Position numbers and translations under genes: made by a program. The notes below the pieces were generated by a model that searched no databases, was not told where the DNA came from, and saw nothing but the letters and a program-made list of their open reading frames with translations. DNA of 64,000 bases from Levilactobacillus brevis (lineage in GTDB: Bacteria; Bacillota; Bacilli; Lactobacillales; Lactobacillaceae), in NCBI GenBank assembly GCA_003666485.1, contig CP032931.1:1674001-1738000 (forward strand). Direction: 5' to 3'. Shown here one piece after another: positions 22,730 to 32,858 of this stretch; within the stretch, counting starts at the first letter, position 1, and every line of letters begins with the position of its first letter.

Positions 22730-23840
22730 GGTCATTTTACCGCCAGCAACGATTGGGATTGTGGGTGGTGGCCAGTTGGGGCGCATGCTCACGATCAGTG
22801 CCAAACAAATGGGGTATCGTGTGGGCATTTTAGACCCCACGACCGACTCCCCGGCGGGTCAGGTTGCTGACTTTCAAATCATTGCTGATTACCGTGATCA
22901 AGCGGCCTTACAAACACTGGCCCGCAAGTGTGCAGTCTTAACGTATGAATTTGAAAACGTTGATGAACAGGCGTTGCTAGCGGTCCAAACGCTGACCAGC
23001 TTACCACAAGGCGTGCAGTTACTACACATCACGGGGAATCGGCTACGGGAGAAACAGTTTCTAGCAGCGCTGGGTATCGCAGTGACACCCTTTGCACCGG
23101 TGCCCGACCAAGCGGCGTTACCCGCAGCCTTGGCTCAGGTGGGGACCCCGGCCATTTTAAAGACGGCGGCGGGCGGTTATGATGGGCACGGCCAGATGGA
23201 CCTTGATGAGGCGACCTTGCCATTTGACGTCACGTCACTGACGACACATTCTTGTATCTTAGAAGCACGGCAGGTCTTCACTTGTGAGGTCGCCATGATG
23301 GTCGCTCGCAGTGCCAAGGGGGATGTGGTGACCTTTCCGCTGGTAGAAAATCAGCACCGCCATCACATTTTACACACGACACTGGCGCCGGCTCGAGTTG
23401 CCCCCGCAGTTCATCAGCAGGCCAAAGCCATGGCGACAAAGATTGCCACAGCCCTGGAATTGCGTGGCGTGTTGGGCATTGAATTCTTCGTGTTACCAAA
23501 CGGTGAATTGCTGGTCAATGAACTGGCACCACGGCCGCATAACTCCGGGCATTACAGCATTGAGGCGTGCAACATTTCGCAATTTGAGGCCCACATCCGC
23601 AGCATCTGTGGGTTGCCGTTGCCCGAAATCGAACAATTGCGTCCGGCGGTGATGCGCAACCTCTTGGGTGAAGACCTCACCTTGGCCCGACAAGCGCTCA
23701 CGACGCAACCGGACTGGCACTTCCATGATTACGGTAAGACGCAGATCAAGCCACAGCGAAAGATGGGCCATGTGACCTGTTTAACCGATGATTTTTCAGC
23801 GACACTCGTTGCATTCGCTAATTTGAAAGGGGACCACTGA
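22713..23840 (+). CDS. purK: N5-carboxyaminoimidazole ribonucleotide synthase
   Basis: A 375-residue ATP-grasp enzyme that makes N5-CAIR from AIR, bicarbonate and ATP. IGIVGGGQLGRMLTISAKQM (residues ~13-32) is the N-terminal nucleotide fold, ILKTAAGGYDGHGQ the ATP-grasp lid, and NELAPRPHNSGHYSIEAC the metal and substrate site. The start is GTG behind GGGAGG, 17 nt inside the end of purE, indicating translational coupling. It works with PurE as the bacterial two-step carboxylation. Confidence 0.95.
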   Translation: MNKNSEVILPPATIGIVGGGQLGRMLTISAKQMGYRVGILDPTTDSPAGQVADFQIIADYRDQAALQTLARKCAVLTYEFENVDEQALLAVQTLTSLPQGVQLLHITGNRLREKQFLAALGIAVTPFAPVPDQAALPAALAQVGTPAILKTAAGGYDGHGQMDLDEATLPFDVTSLTTHSCILEARQVFTCEVAMMVARSAKGDVVTFPLVENQHRHHILHTTLAPARVAPAVHQQAKAMATKIATALELRGVLGIEFFVLPNGELLVNELAPRPHNSGHYSIEACNISQFEAHIRSICGLPLPEIEQLRPAVMRNLLGEDLTLARQALTTQPDWHFHDYGKTQIKPQRKMGHVTCLTDDFSATLVAFANLKGDH

Positions 23841-23842
23841 AC

Positions 23843-24583
23843 GTGATTGAAAAAGGGGAGTTATGTTACACCGGTAAGGCTAAGGCCATGTATGCAACCA
23901 ACGATCCCGATGTGTTGTGGGTCGAATACTTGGACCAGGCGACAGCGCTGAATGGCAAACGAAAAGTGGCCATCGCCCAAAAGGGACTCTTGAACAATCG
24001 TATTTCCAGTCTGATCTTTCAGGACCTCGCCGCGCACGGGATTCCCAACCACTTTATCTCGCAAACCAGCGATTACGTCCAATTGGTCCGACGAGTGACC
24101 ATGTTGCCGTTGGAGGTCGTGGTGCGTAATGCCGCGTCTGGTAGTTTTGAGCGCAAGTTTGGCGTGGCCCATTTGACCCGGTTGACGCCGCCCGTCTTGG
24201 AGTTCTTTTACAAGAGCGACCAGTTGGACGATCCCGCCATCAATGACTCACAGATCCACGCGTTAAAACTAGCCACACCGGCAACCTTAGCGGAAGTTCG
24301 GCGGCAGGCCTTACGCGTCAATCAGCGGCTAAGCGAGATTTTTGCAGAAATGGGCATTCAGCTGGTTGATTTCAAGCTTGAATTTGGCTTAACGGCGGCG
24401 GGGGAAGTCCTGTTGGCCGATGAGATTTCACCAGATAGTTGTCGGCTGGTCGATCAAGCGACCCACCGCTCACTGGATAAGGACGTCTTTCGGCATGATT
24501 TGGGAGAATTGACACCGGTATATCAAGAAGTCTTGAACCGCCTGGCAACAATTGAAGGGAGTGCCACGCATGTATCTCGTTAA
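23843..24583 (+). CDS. purC: SAICAR synthetase
   Basis: A 246-residue enzyme of normal length that condenses CAIR with aspartate using ATP. Family blocks are YTGKAKAMYATNDPDVLWVE (N-terminal strand-loop), PLEVVVRNAASGS, LVDFKLEFG and the metal site LLADEISPDSCRLVD. The start is GTG, 2 nt after purK, preceded by GAAAGGGGA. The end overlaps purS by 14 nt. Confidence 0.96.
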   Translation: MIEKGELCYTGKAKAMYATNDPDVLWVEYLDQATALNGKRKVAIAQKGLLNNRISSLIFQDLAAHGIPNHFISQTSDYVQLVRRVTMLPLEVVVRNAASGSFERKFGVAHLTRLTPPVLEFFYKSDQLDDPAINDSQIHALKLATPATLAEVRRQALRVNQRLSEIFAEMGIQLVDFKLEFGLTAAGEVLLADEISPDSCRLVDQATHRSLDKDVFRHDLGELTPVYQEVLNRLATIEGSATHVSR

Positions 24584-24827
24584 GGTAACCGTCACGTACA
24601 AGCAATCCATCTTAGATCCCAAGGGAGAGGCTATCAATGATGCCTTACAACGTCTGGGGTACGGCAATGTCGAATCCGTTGAATTAGGGAAGTATTTTGA
24701 GTTGCGGGTAACCAAAAGCGACCGGCCCATCGCAGAGCAGGTAGCGGAAATGTGTGACCGATTACTGGCCAACGTCAATATGGAAACGTACCATTACGAA
24801 ATCACAGAAATGGGGACACCAGCATGA
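24570..24827 (+). CDS. purS: FGAM synthase subunit PurS
   Basis: An 85-residue protein of standard PurS size. It starts [20 protein letters not shown] and contains [21 protein letters not shown], the dimerisation strands. It is the small bridging subunit that lets ammonia pass from PurQ to PurL in Gram-positive FGAM synthase. The ATG chosen has AGGGAG upstream, and its stop overlaps the purQ start as ATGA. Confidence 0.95.
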   Translation: MYLVKVTVTYKQSILDPKGEAINDALQRLGYGNVESVELGKYFELRVTKSDRPIAEQVAEMCDRLLANVNMETYHYEITEMGTPA

Positions 24828-25501
24828 AATTTGCCGTGATCGTTTTCCCGGGGTCCAATTGCGACGAGGATATGACCAACGCTTTACGCGACGTGTGTCA
24901 CTGTCCCGCTGATCTGGTTCCCGCGACGGCCACGAGTTTGGCGGGCTACGATGCGGTGGTCTTACCAGGTGGGTTTTCGTATGGCGACTACCTGCGTAGT
25001 GGTGCCATTGCACGCTTTGCGCCCGTGATGACGGCGGTCAAGGCCTTTGCCACCGCGGGCCACCCGGTTTTGGGAATTTGCAATGGCTTTCAGATTCTCA
25101 CGGAGGCGGGGCTTTTGCCCGGGGCGTTGCGCGCCAACCGGTCATCACAGTTTATTTGTCGATCCAGTCGGTTGGTCGTGCGCAATCCACATACGCAGTT
25201 CACCACGGCTTATGCGGCCCAACCAGCTATTCAGCTACCCATCGCGCATGGTGAGGGCAACTATTATTGTGATGAGGCGACCTTGGCAGATCTACGAGCC
25301 CACCACCAAATCGTGTTTGAATACGAGGACAATCCCAACGGTAGCATGGCGAATATTGCGGGAATTATGAATCGCCAAGGAAACGTGTTGGGAATGATGC
25401 CGCACCCTGAGCGGGCGGTGGAACAGCTACTCGGGTCCGTCGACGGACTAGGGATATTTGACTCACTCATTGCAAATTACCGGGAGGAAACGCATGCTTA
25501 A
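24824..25501 (+). CDS. purQ: FGAM synthase glutaminase subunit PurQ
   Basis: A 225-residue class I glutamine amidotransferase. The nucleophile is the Cys of [18 protein letters not shown], and the His-Glu pair lies in [10 protein letters not shown] near the C-terminus. [15 protein letters not shown] is the typical start. It releases ammonia from glutamine for PurL. It overlaps purS by 4 nt and purL by 8 nt. Confidence 0.96.
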   Translation: MKFAVIVFPGSNCDEDMTNALRDVCHCPADLVPATATSLAGYDAVVLPGGFSYGDYLRSGAIARFAPVMTAVKAFATAGHPVLGICNGFQILTEAGLLPGALRANRSSQFICRSSRLVVRNPHTQFTTAYAAQPAIQLPIAHGEGNYYCDEATLADLRAHHQIVFEYEDNPNGSMANIAGIMNRQGNVLGMMPHPERAVEQLLGSVDGLGIFDSLIANYREETHA

Positions 25502-27722
25502 GACCAGCGCATTAACACCAGAAGAAGTCCAATCGCGTCGTGTGTACCGGGAATGGGGACTGACGGACGCGGAATATCAGCGGTTATGTGATCAAGTCCT
25601 CAAACGTTTGCCCACGCAGACCGAGGCCGGGTTATTCTCGGGGATGTGGAGTGAACACTGTTCGTATAAGAACTCCAAGCCTGTCTTGAAAAAGTTTTGG
25701 ACGCAAGGGGACCAGGTGATTGCGGGTCCTGGCGAAGGTGCTGGCATTATCGATATTGGGGATGGCCAAGCCGTGGTCTTTAAGGCGGAGAGTCATAACC
25801 ATCCCTCAGCCATCGAGCCTTATGAGGGCGCCGCAACCGGTGTGGGCGGTATTATCCGGGATATCTTTTCCATGGGAGCCAAGCCCGTCGCCATTTTAGA
25901 TAGCCTGCGATTTGGCGAGCTGACGGAACCACATACCAAGTATCTGGTCTCACAAGTGGTGGCAGGAATTGGCGGCTACGGCAACTGTATCGGGATTCCC
26001 ACGGTTGGTGGTGATACCGGCTTTGACGCTTGTTACCAGCATAATCCGCTGGTCAACGCCATGTGTGTCGGTATTTTGGATCAGGCCGATATGCAAAAGG
26101 GCCAAGCCACCGGCGTTGGGAACCGCATCATTTACGTGGGTGCTAAGACTGGTCGGGACGGCATTAGTGGTGCCTCGTTTGCCTCGGTCGAGTTCCGCGA
26201 TGACCGGGAAAGCCAGCGTTCGGCAGTCCAAGTAGGCGATCCGTTTATGGAAAAGTTACTGATGGACGCGTGTTTGGAAGTCATTCACCAACATCGCGAG
26301 GTCCTAGTCGGCATTCAGGATATGGGAGCCGCCGGTCTGGTGTCCGCTTCAGCCGAAATGGCTTCTAAGGCCGGGAGTGGCTTGGAATTAGACTTGGATT
26401 TGGTTCCCCAGCGTGAAGCAGGGATGTCAGCCTTTGAGTTAATGTTATCGGAGTCGCAAGAACGCATGCTCCTGTGCGTCAAGGCGGGCGCGGAAGCTGA
26501 AATCACGGCTGTTTTTGCCCGTTACGGCTTGGACGCGGTTGCCATCGGAACCGTGACGACTGGTCATCAATATCGGTTATGGCATCATCATGAACTGGTG
26601 GCGGACGTGCCCGTCGACGCGTTGGCAACGGATGCACCCGTTTATCAGCGGGAAAGTCGCCAGCCTGCTCGGTTAGCGGACCAGGACGGCGAGCAATTCC
26701 GACCACAGATAACGGATGCGGAGGCGACGCTGAAACGCTTGTTGCAACAGCCGACCATTGCGTCTAAACGCGCCCTCTACCAGACGTATGATTCCCAGGT
26801 GCAGACCAATACGGTCGTTCAACCGGGTTCGGATGCGGCCGTGATTCGGCTTCGTCAGACGGATAAGGCCTTGGCTTTGACGACGGACGTGAATGGACGT
26901 TACCTCTACTTGAATCCCCGCGTGGGTGGTGAAATGGCGGTGGCCGAGGCGGCGCGAAACATTGTGGCGTCGGGCGCGCAACCACTGGGAATCACCGACT
27001 GCTTGAATTTTGGCAATCCGGAAAAGCCCGAACAATTTTATGAACTGGACGAAGCTGCACAAGGTATCAGTCGGGCCTGTCGTAAGTTGAACACGCCGGT
27101 GGTGTCAGGCAATGTGTCCTTGAACAATGAGTCGAATGGTCAGGCCATTTATCCCACGCCAATGATTGGCATGGTCGGCCTGATTCGCCGGCATCAAGAC
27201 ATCACAACACAAGACTTTAAGCAAGCGGGGGACCTGGTCTACGTGATTGGGGCAACGCAAGGCGACTTTAATGGGAGTGAACTCCAGAAGCTTTTGACGG
27301 GGGAAATCAGTGGTGCGCTGTTTGATTTTTCACTGACTATCGAAAAACAACATCAGGAACTTCTGTTGGCGGCAATCCAAGCTGGACTCGTGGCCAGTGC
27401 GCACGATGTATCCGAGGGTGGCCTGCTCACGGCCATTGCGGAGTCGTGCTTTGGCCATACCCTCGGCGTGACGTTAACGGCCGACTTGCCGACTGCCCAC
27501 TTGTTTGCGGAAACACAATCACGCTTCGTAGTTTCCGTTACACCAGCCAATCAGGCGGCTTTCGAGACGCTCATGGGTACCGCCGCAACGTATTGGGGCC
27601 AGGTGACGGCGGATGATCACTTGCACGTACAAGCGACCGACCAGCTGGTCCAAGTTAGGGTCAGTGAAGCCAAGCAACTATGGGAGGAGGCGATACCGTG
27701 CCTACTGAAATCAAAGGACTAA
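25494..27722 (+). CDS. purL: FGAM synthase large subunit PurL
   Basis: A 742-residue small-type PurL, which lacks the fused glutaminase of the enterobacterial enzyme and depends on PurS and PurQ. Visible blocks are [39 protein letters not shown] and [20 protein letters not shown] in the first ATP-binding half, and [16 protein letters not shown] in the second. It converts FGAR to FGAM. The start ATG has GGGAGG 6 nt upstream, inside purQ. Confidence 0.96.
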   Translation: MLKTSALTPEEVQSRRVYREWGLTDAEYQRLCDQVLKRLPTQTEAGLFSGMWSEHCSYKNSKPVLKKFWTQGDQVIAGPGEGAGIIDIGDGQAVVFKAESHNHPSAIEPYEGAATGVGGIIRDIFSMGAKPVAILDSLRFGELTEPHTKYLVSQVVAGIGGYGNCIGIPTVGGDTGFDACYQHNPLVNAMCVGILDQADMQKGQATGVGNRIIYVGAKTGRDGISGASFASVEFRDDRESQRSAVQVGDPFMEKLLMDACLEVIHQHREVLVGIQDMGAAGLVSASAEMASKAGSGLELDLDLVPQREAGMSAFELMLSESQERMLLCVKAGAEAEITAVFARYGLDAVAIGTVTTGHQYRLWHHHELVADVPVDALATDAPVYQRESRQPARLADQDGEQFRPQITDAEATLKRLLQQPTIASKRALYQTYDSQVQTNTVVQPGSDAAVIRLRQTDKALALTTDVNGRYLYLNPRVGGEMAVAEAARNIVASGAQPLGITDCLNFGNPEKPEQFYELDEAAQGISRACRKLNTPVVSGNVSLNNESNGQAIYPTPMIGMVGLIRRHQDITTQDFKQAGDLVYVIGATQGDFNGSELQKLLTGEISGALFDFSLTIEKQHQELLLAAIQAGLVASAHDVSEGGLLTAIAESCFGHTLGVTLTADLPTAHLFAETQSRFVVSVTPANQAAFETLMGTAATYWGQVTADDHLHVQATDQLVQVRVSEAKQLWEEAIPCLLKSKD

Positions 27723-29134
27723 ATGAAGAATGTGGCGTCTTTGGTGTTTGGGGTGCGGCCAATGCGGCAACCCTGACATATTTTGGGTTGCATGCGCTAC
27801 AACACCGCGGTCAAGAGGGGGCCGGAATCACGGCCAATGATTACGGGAGCCTGCAATCAGAACGGGGTCTAGGCTTATTGGCTGATGTCTTTCGGGATCC
27901 ACGCCGATTGGCACGACTGACGGGGACGGCCGCGGTGGGTCACGTGCGTTACGCCACGGCCGGTAATCACGGCTTGGAAAATATTCAACCACTAGCCTTT
28001 AATTTCAGTGATGCCCAGTTTGCATTAGCACACAATGGCAATCTGACCAATGCACAGACGCTACGACGAGAATTAGAAGCAACCGGGGCCATCTTTCACG
28101 CCAGTTCGGATAGCGAGATCTTAATGCACCTGATTCGTCGGAGTACCGCATCGACGCTGGACGAACAGCTAAAAGTTGCCTTACGCCAGGTCCACGGCGG
28201 TTTTGCGTACCTCTTGTTGACGAATGACAGCTTGTACGCGGCGTTAGATCCCAATGGTTTACGACCACTAGTGATCGGTCAGCTACCTACTGGTGGCTAC
28301 GTCGTCTGTAGCGAAACGTGTGCACTGGATACGGTGGGAGCCGAGTTCTTACGGGACGTTCATCCGGGTGAACTGGTCACTATCAACGACCAAGGCTTGC
28401 ACATCGACCGGTATACGACCGAGACGCAGTTGGCCATCTGTGCGATGGAATTCATTTATTTTGCCCGACCAGACTCGAATATTTACGGGGTCAATATCCA
28501 TTCGGCCAGGAAGCAAATGGGCCGGCAATTGGCTAGCGAACAGCCAGCAGACGCCGATATTGTCGTCGGCGTGCCCAATTCCTCACTCTCGGCGGCTTCC
28601 GGATATGCGGAAGCCAGCGGATTACCCTACGAAATGGGGTTAATCAAGAACCAATATTCCGCGCGGACGTTTATCCAACCGACTCAAGCCTTGCGTGAGC
28701 AGGGGGTTCGCATGAAGTTGTCAGCGGTGAAAGGTGTCGTGGCGGGGAAACGGGTAGTCTTGATCGATGATTCCATCGTACGTGGAACGACTAGTCGCCG
28801 TATCGTGAAGCTCTTGAAGGACGCGGGTGCCGCTGCGGTACATTTGCGGATTGCCTCGCCGCCATTGCGGTATCCTTGTTTCTACGGAATTGATATCCAG
28901 TCAACTAAGGAACTGATTGCGGCCCAGCAGACCATTGGTGAAATGCAGCGGACGCTGGGGGCTGACTCCTTGGCCTTTTTAAGCGAACGTGGGGTCATTG
29001 ATGCCGTGGGCTTGTCCACAACGGCGCCGTATGGCGGGTTGTGTATGGCTTACTTTAACGGCGATTACCCAACGCCGCTCTACGATTATCAAGCAGAATA
29101 TGATGCTGAGGCACAAGCTAATCAACAGTCATGA
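27698..29134 (+). CDS. purF: Amidophosphoribosyltransferase
   Basis: A 478-residue enzyme for the first committed step of purine synthesis, PRPP plus glutamine to phosphoribosylamine. A short propeptide ([11 protein letters not shown]) precedes the nucleophile Cys12 (CGVFGVWG), as in B. subtilis PurF, where it is cleaved. The PRPP loop is [20 protein letters not shown]. The start is GTG behind GGAGGAGG, 25 nt inside purL. Confidence 0.96.
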   Translation: MPTEIKGLNEECGVFGVWGAANAATLTYFGLHALQHRGQEGAGITANDYGSLQSERGLGLLADVFRDPRRLARLTGTAAVGHVRYATAGNHGLENIQPLAFNFSDAQFALAHNGNLTNAQTLRRELEATGAIFHASSDSEILMHLIRRSTASTLDEQLKVALRQVHGGFAYLLLTNDSLYAALDPNGLRPLVIGQLPTGGYVVCSETCALDTVGAEFLRDVHPGELVTINDQGLHIDRYTTETQLAICAMEFIYFARPDSNIYGVNIHSARKQMGRQLASEQPADADIVVGVPNSSLSAASGYAEASGLPYEMGLIKNQYSARTFIQPTQALREQGVRMKLSAVKGVVAGKRVVLIDDSIVRGTTSRRIVKLLKDAGAAAVHLRIASPPLRYPCFYGIDIQSTKELIAAQQTIGEMQRTLGADSLAFLSERGVIDAVGLSTTAPYGGLCMAYFNGDYPTPLYDYQAEYDAEAQANQQS

Positions 29135-29152
29135 AAGAAAAGAGGTGGGGTA

Positions 29153-30178
29153 ATGAGTGACGCGTATAAGAAAGCCGGTGTCGATCTGACTGCCGGGTAC
29201 GACGCCTTAAAGACCGTAAAACAATTAAGTGGTAATGACCAGCTAGGCGCGTTTGGCGGCCTGTTTCCCCTAGCCAATCAGGATCTCACAGCGGACCCCG
29301 TGTTAGTGGCGGGCAGCGATGGCGTGGGGACCAAGTTGTTGGTGGCCATTGCGGCGCACCAACACGCGACGATTGGCGTCGATTTAGTGGCGATGTGCGT
29401 CAATGATGTCCTGGCCCAGGGCGCGCAACCGCTATTTTTCTTAGATTATTTGGGCCTTGGTAAGACTGAGTCTGCCCGGGTCCAAGCCATCTTGACCGGC
29501 GTGGTCAGTGGGTGCCGCCAAGCGGGTGCGCAATTGATTGGCGGCGAGACTGCGGAAATGCCCGACATGTATGCGCAAGACCATTATGACTTGGCGGGAT
29601 TTGCGGTCGGCATTGCCAATCGGCGAGACCTGTTGACGCCAGCCAATGTTCGTCCCGGCGACGTGTTGATTGGCCTACCGTCGAACGGCTTGCACGCCAA
29701 CGGTTTCAGCTTGGTGCGAGACATCCTGTTTAAACAGCACGATTTTTCTCTGACCGACGTCTTACCTGAACTGGGACATTCACTCCAAGAGGAACTATTG
29801 CGGCCAACGCGCATTTACGTCAACAGTGTCCTACCGCTATTGGCTCAACAACACGTGGCCAGCATCGCCCACATTACGGGCGGCGGTCTGATTGAAAATG
29901 TCGCCCGTGCGCTACCGAAAGGATTGTGCGCGGAATTAACGGTCGGGAGTTGGCCCGTTCCAGCCATTATGTCGTTACTCGGACAGCTGGGGCAGCTAAC
30001 CCCACAAGACTTGCGGGAGACCTTTAACTTGGGCCTCGGTATGGTACTAGTGGTGCATCCCGAACATTTAGCCGCGACGTTGCACCAACTAGCTGCGGTT
30101 GATCAGCCCGCCTATCAGGTTGGTCAGGTAGTGACTGGGACGACGCCGGTGGTCTTCAAGGAGGTCGCGCATGGTTAA
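29153..30178 (+). CDS. purM: AIR synthetase
   Basis: A 341-residue PurM. It starts YKKAGVDLTAGYDALKTVKQ, has VAGSDGVGTKL (ATP site), MCVNDVLAQGAQPLFFLDYL and LIGGETAEMPDMY. It closes the imidazole ring, FGAM to AIR. AAAGAGGTGGGG precedes the ATG. Its end overlaps purN by 8 nt. Confidence 0.96.
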   Translation: MSDAYKKAGVDLTAGYDALKTVKQLSGNDQLGAFGGLFPLANQDLTADPVLVAGSDGVGTKLLVAIAAHQHATIGVDLVAMCVNDVLAQGAQPLFFLDYLGLGKTESARVQAILTGVVSGCRQAGAQLIGGETAEMPDMYAQDHYDLAGFAVGIANRRDLLTPANVRPGDVLIGLPSNGLHANGFSLVRDILFKQHDFSLTDVLPELGHSLQEELLRPTRIYVNSVLPLLAQQHVASIAHITGGGLIENVARALPKGLCAELTVGSWPVPAIMSLLGQLGQLTPQDLRETFNLGLGMVLVVHPEHLAATLHQLAAVDQPAYQVGQVVTGTTPVVFKEVAHG

Positions 30179-30749
30179 ACGCTTGGCCGTCTTTGCGTCG
30201 GGTAACGGGACCAATTTCACCGCGTTGTGGCAGGCCATCCAAGACCGACAGTTACCAGCCAGCATCGTCTTACTGGTCTGTGATCACGCCGATGCACCCG
30301 TGTTGCAACGTGCCGCGGCCGTTCAGGTGCCGGTGTTTTGTGTTGATTTTAAGGCGTATCCCGATAAGGCTAGTGCCGAGACTGCCATCTTAACGCAGCT
30401 CCGCGCGGCTCAAGTCACGGCCATCTTATTGGCGGGATACATGCGCCTGATTGGCCCGACGCTGTTGGCTGCCTACCCGCACCACATTGTCAATTTGCAT
30501 CCGGCACTGTTGCCCCATTTTCCTGGGCGGCACAGCATTGTGGATGCCTTGGCTGCTGGGGCAACAACCACTGGCGTCACGATTCATTTTGTGGATGCCG
30601 GGATTGATACGGGGCAGGTCATTGATCAGCGGACGGTCGCCATCTTACCTACGGATACGTATGACACGTTAGCGCCGCGCATTCACGCGGTTGAACATCA
30701 ATTTTACGCGGACACATTACAGCAATTGTTAGCACAGCAGCGCATTTAA
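30171..30749 (+). CDS. purN: Phosphoribosylglycinamide formyltransferase
   Basis: A 192-residue folate-dependent GAR transformylase. LAVFASGNGTNFTALWQA binds phosphate. The catalytic Asn-His-Asp set is in IVNLHPALLPHFPGRH and the later VDAGIDTGQVIDQ. It formylates GAR to FGAR. In most Firmicutes the next gene is purH; here purD follows directly after about 30 nt. Confidence 0.95.
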   Translation: MVKRLAVFASGNGTNFTALWQAIQDRQLPASIVLLVCDHADAPVLQRAAAVQVPVFCVDFKAYPDKASAETAILTQLRAAQVTAILLAGYMRLIGPTLLAAYPHHIVNLHPALLPHFPGRHSIVDALAAGATTTGVTIHFVDAGIDTGQVIDQRTVAILPTDTYDTLAPRIHAVEHQFYADTLQQLLAQQRI

Positions 30750-30781
30750 GCGCCAGTCGATGACAAGAAAGTAGGGATATG

Positions 30782-32059
30782 ATGGCAAAAGTCTTGATTG
30801 TAGGTAGTGGCGGACGCGAACACGCCATTGGGCGGGCCATGCTGGCCAGTCCACAGGTGACGGCAGTTTATTGTGCCCCTGGTAACCCGGGAATGACCTT
30901 GTCAGGTATCCAAACCGTGGCGATTGCGGAAACGGACTTCGCGGGGCTGGTCGCCTTTGTACACCAGGCGGCGATTGCCTTGACCTTTGTGGGCCCCGAA
31001 GCACCGTTAGCGGCGGGAATCGTTGACTACTTCGAAGCCGAAGACCTGCCCGTATTTGGCGCCAATCAAGCAGTGGCCCAGTTGGAGAGCTCCAAGGTCT
31101 TTGCGAAGGCGTTCATGCACCGTCACCAGATTCCCACGGCGGGGTACGCCGTTTTTCATGACGCCACAACCGCGCTGACCCATAGCCAACAGGCCCCGCT
31201 CCCTCAGGTGATCAAGGTCGATGGCTTGGCGGCCGGCAAAGGGGTCACCGTGGCACAAACGCAAACGGCCGCTACTACGGCAATTACCGCGGCATTTGCG
31301 ATCACGGATACCGTCCTGATTGAAGATTTCATGGGCGGTTTTGAATTCTCCCAAATGGTGTTGGTCGGTGGCGATAAATTTTGTCTGTTGCCGACCGCGC
31401 AAGACCATAAGCGATTGCGCGACGCCGAAAAGGGGCCGAATACTGGGGGGATGGGGGCCTATTCGCCGGTTCCACAAATCACGCCCGTCATTCGCCAACA
31501 GATGATTGACCAGGTTATCTTACCCACGATTAATGGTCTTAAAGCAGATGGGTTGACGCTAAATGGCGTCATCTACGTGGGCGGTATTCTCACGTCCAAG
31601 GGAATTCAAGTGATCGAGTACAACTTGCGGTTAGGCGACCCGGAGACACAGATTCTGTTGCCACAATTGCGCGGGGATTTTTACCAGGTTATTGTCGACT
31701 TATTGCATCACCAACAACCCACGTTGACCTGGCAGACGACGGCCACCTACTTAGGAGTGGTCTTAGCGGCGCCGGGCTATCCCGAACACGCGCAAATAGG
31801 GGTTGCGGTTCCCACGTTACCCACGGCCGATTACGCCAGTGTCAGTGGCACGCCGCAGCACTTGGTCAGCGCTGGTGGGCGGGTGATGATGGTTATCGCC
31901 CACGGCGCGACCCTGGTGGCGGCTCAACAACAGGCCTATGCGCAATTGGGACAGCTGGCCACGGGCCAACTCCAATTCCGGCACGACATCGGCTGGCAAG
32001 GCCTACAAGCGATGCCGCCAAAAATGTCGCCCGCGGATGGCCCAGCCAGTGAGGCGTAA
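30782..32059 (+). CDS. purD: Phosphoribosylamine-glycine ligase
   Basis: A 425-residue ATP-grasp GAR synthetase. It shows [17 protein letters not shown], the ATP-grasp loop [16 protein letters not shown], the block [20 protein letters not shown] and the metal site [12 protein letters not shown]. It adds glycine to phosphoribosylamine. Two adjacent ATGs are possible; the second has better spacing to GTAGGG. It is the last gene of the operon. The tail [15 protein letters not shown] is longer than usual and likely disordered. Confidence 0.95.
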   Translation: MAKVLIVGSGGREHAIGRAMLASPQVTAVYCAPGNPGMTLSGIQTVAIAETDFAGLVAFVHQAAIALTFVGPEAPLAAGIVDYFEAEDLPVFGANQAVAQLESSKVFAKAFMHRHQIPTAGYAVFHDATTALTHSQQAPLPQVIKVDGLAAGKGVTVAQTQTAATTAITAAFAITDTVLIEDFMGGFEFSQMVLVGGDKFCLLPTAQDHKRLRDAEKGPNTGGMGAYSPVPQITPVIRQQMIDQVILPTINGLKADGLTLNGVIYVGGILTSKGIQVIEYNLRLGDPETQILLPQLRGDFYQVIVDLLHHQQPTLTWQTTATYLGVVLAAPGYPEHAQIGVAVPTLPTADYASVSGTPQHLVSAGGRVMMVIAHGATLVAAQQQAYAQLGQLATGQLQFRHDIGWQGLQAMPPKMSPADGPASEA

Positions 32060-32224
32060 GCCGCTGCGTTAGGTGACTTACCTGATCTCGGTAAAATGAG
32101 GCAAGGGTCTTTGCGTTCAAAACGAATATTTGGTACACTTGCTTTATAAATATGCAGAGGCATGTGGCTTAAATCCGGATCCTTTGCTATACTTAATGCA
32201 ATTTTATGCGGGAGGGCCGTCGCC

Positions 32225-32692
32225 ATGAAAAAAAGTATTCGCCAAGCGCGCATTGAGCAACTCATTAATCAGTACCCGATTGGAACGCAAGAAGAATTGA
32301 TGGAACATTTGGAAGAAGTGGGTATTCAAGCGACTCAGGCCACCATCTCCCGTGATATTCGCGAAATGCAGATCGTTAAGGCGCAGGATGGCCACGGCCA
32401 CTTGCGCTACACCATCTTTAAGGCGGGCAACCGCAGTGAAGAAGAACACTTGCGAGAAACCATTAACGAAGTCGTGACGGGATTAACGCGGGTCGAGTTT
32501 GTGAATATTTTGAAAACGCTGCCGAGTAACGGCAATCTGCTGGCCGCCATCTTTGATGATTTGAACTTGCCGGAGATTGCTGGGACCTTAGCGGGACACG
32601 ATACGATCTTTATCATCAGTCCCAGTGCCGAGGTGGCAGAAAAGTTGCACGATGAGATTGCCGGTGAGATGAATCCGGAAATCGTACATTAA
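32225..32692 (+). CDS. argR: ArgR/AhrC-family arginine regulator, atypical ligand site
   Basis: A 155-residue regulator with an N-terminal winged helix (ATQATISRDIREMQIVK, residues 36-52) and a C-terminal oligomerisation domain. In typical ArgR the effector site reads PGNA and GDDT. Here the corresponding segments are PSNGN and GHDT (His125-Asp126), so direct arginine binding may be changed or lost. In L. lactis and L. plantarum two ArgR-type proteins act together and one of them is likewise degenerate. ATG lies behind GGGAGGG. A possible -10 TATACT lies at 32188. A terminator follows. Confidence 0.88.
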   Translation: MKKSIRQARIEQLINQYPIGTQEELMEHLEEVGIQATQATISRDIREMQIVKAQDGHGHLRYTIFKAGNRSEEEHLRETINEVVTGLTRVEFVNILKTLPSNGNLLAAIFDDLNLPEIAGTLAGHDTIFIISPSAEVAEKLHDEIAGEMNPEIVH

Positions 32693-32707
32693 TAGGTAGC
32701 GTGAACG

Positions 32708-32748
32708 TGGCGGACGCGGTCGGTAATCAACGACTGGGTCCGCTTTTT
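32708..32748 (+). terminator. Terminator of argR
   Basis: GCGGAC (32710-32715) pairs with GTCCGC (32738-32743), with an inner GTCG/CGAC, followed by five T. Confidence 0.75.
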
Positions 32749-32858
32749 CGGGTAGCCGCGCGGTTAAGGGTTATTAAAGATTCAGTGGAAATGTGGTGTG
32801 ACGGCTGGACTATGCTAAAATAGGTCTAATACAATTGAGATAAGAAGAGGCTATTTCT

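Noticed and set aside
30750-30781. A degraded purH between purN and purD
   Set aside because: The gap is only about 30 nt and holds a ribosome site; there is no room for a remnant.
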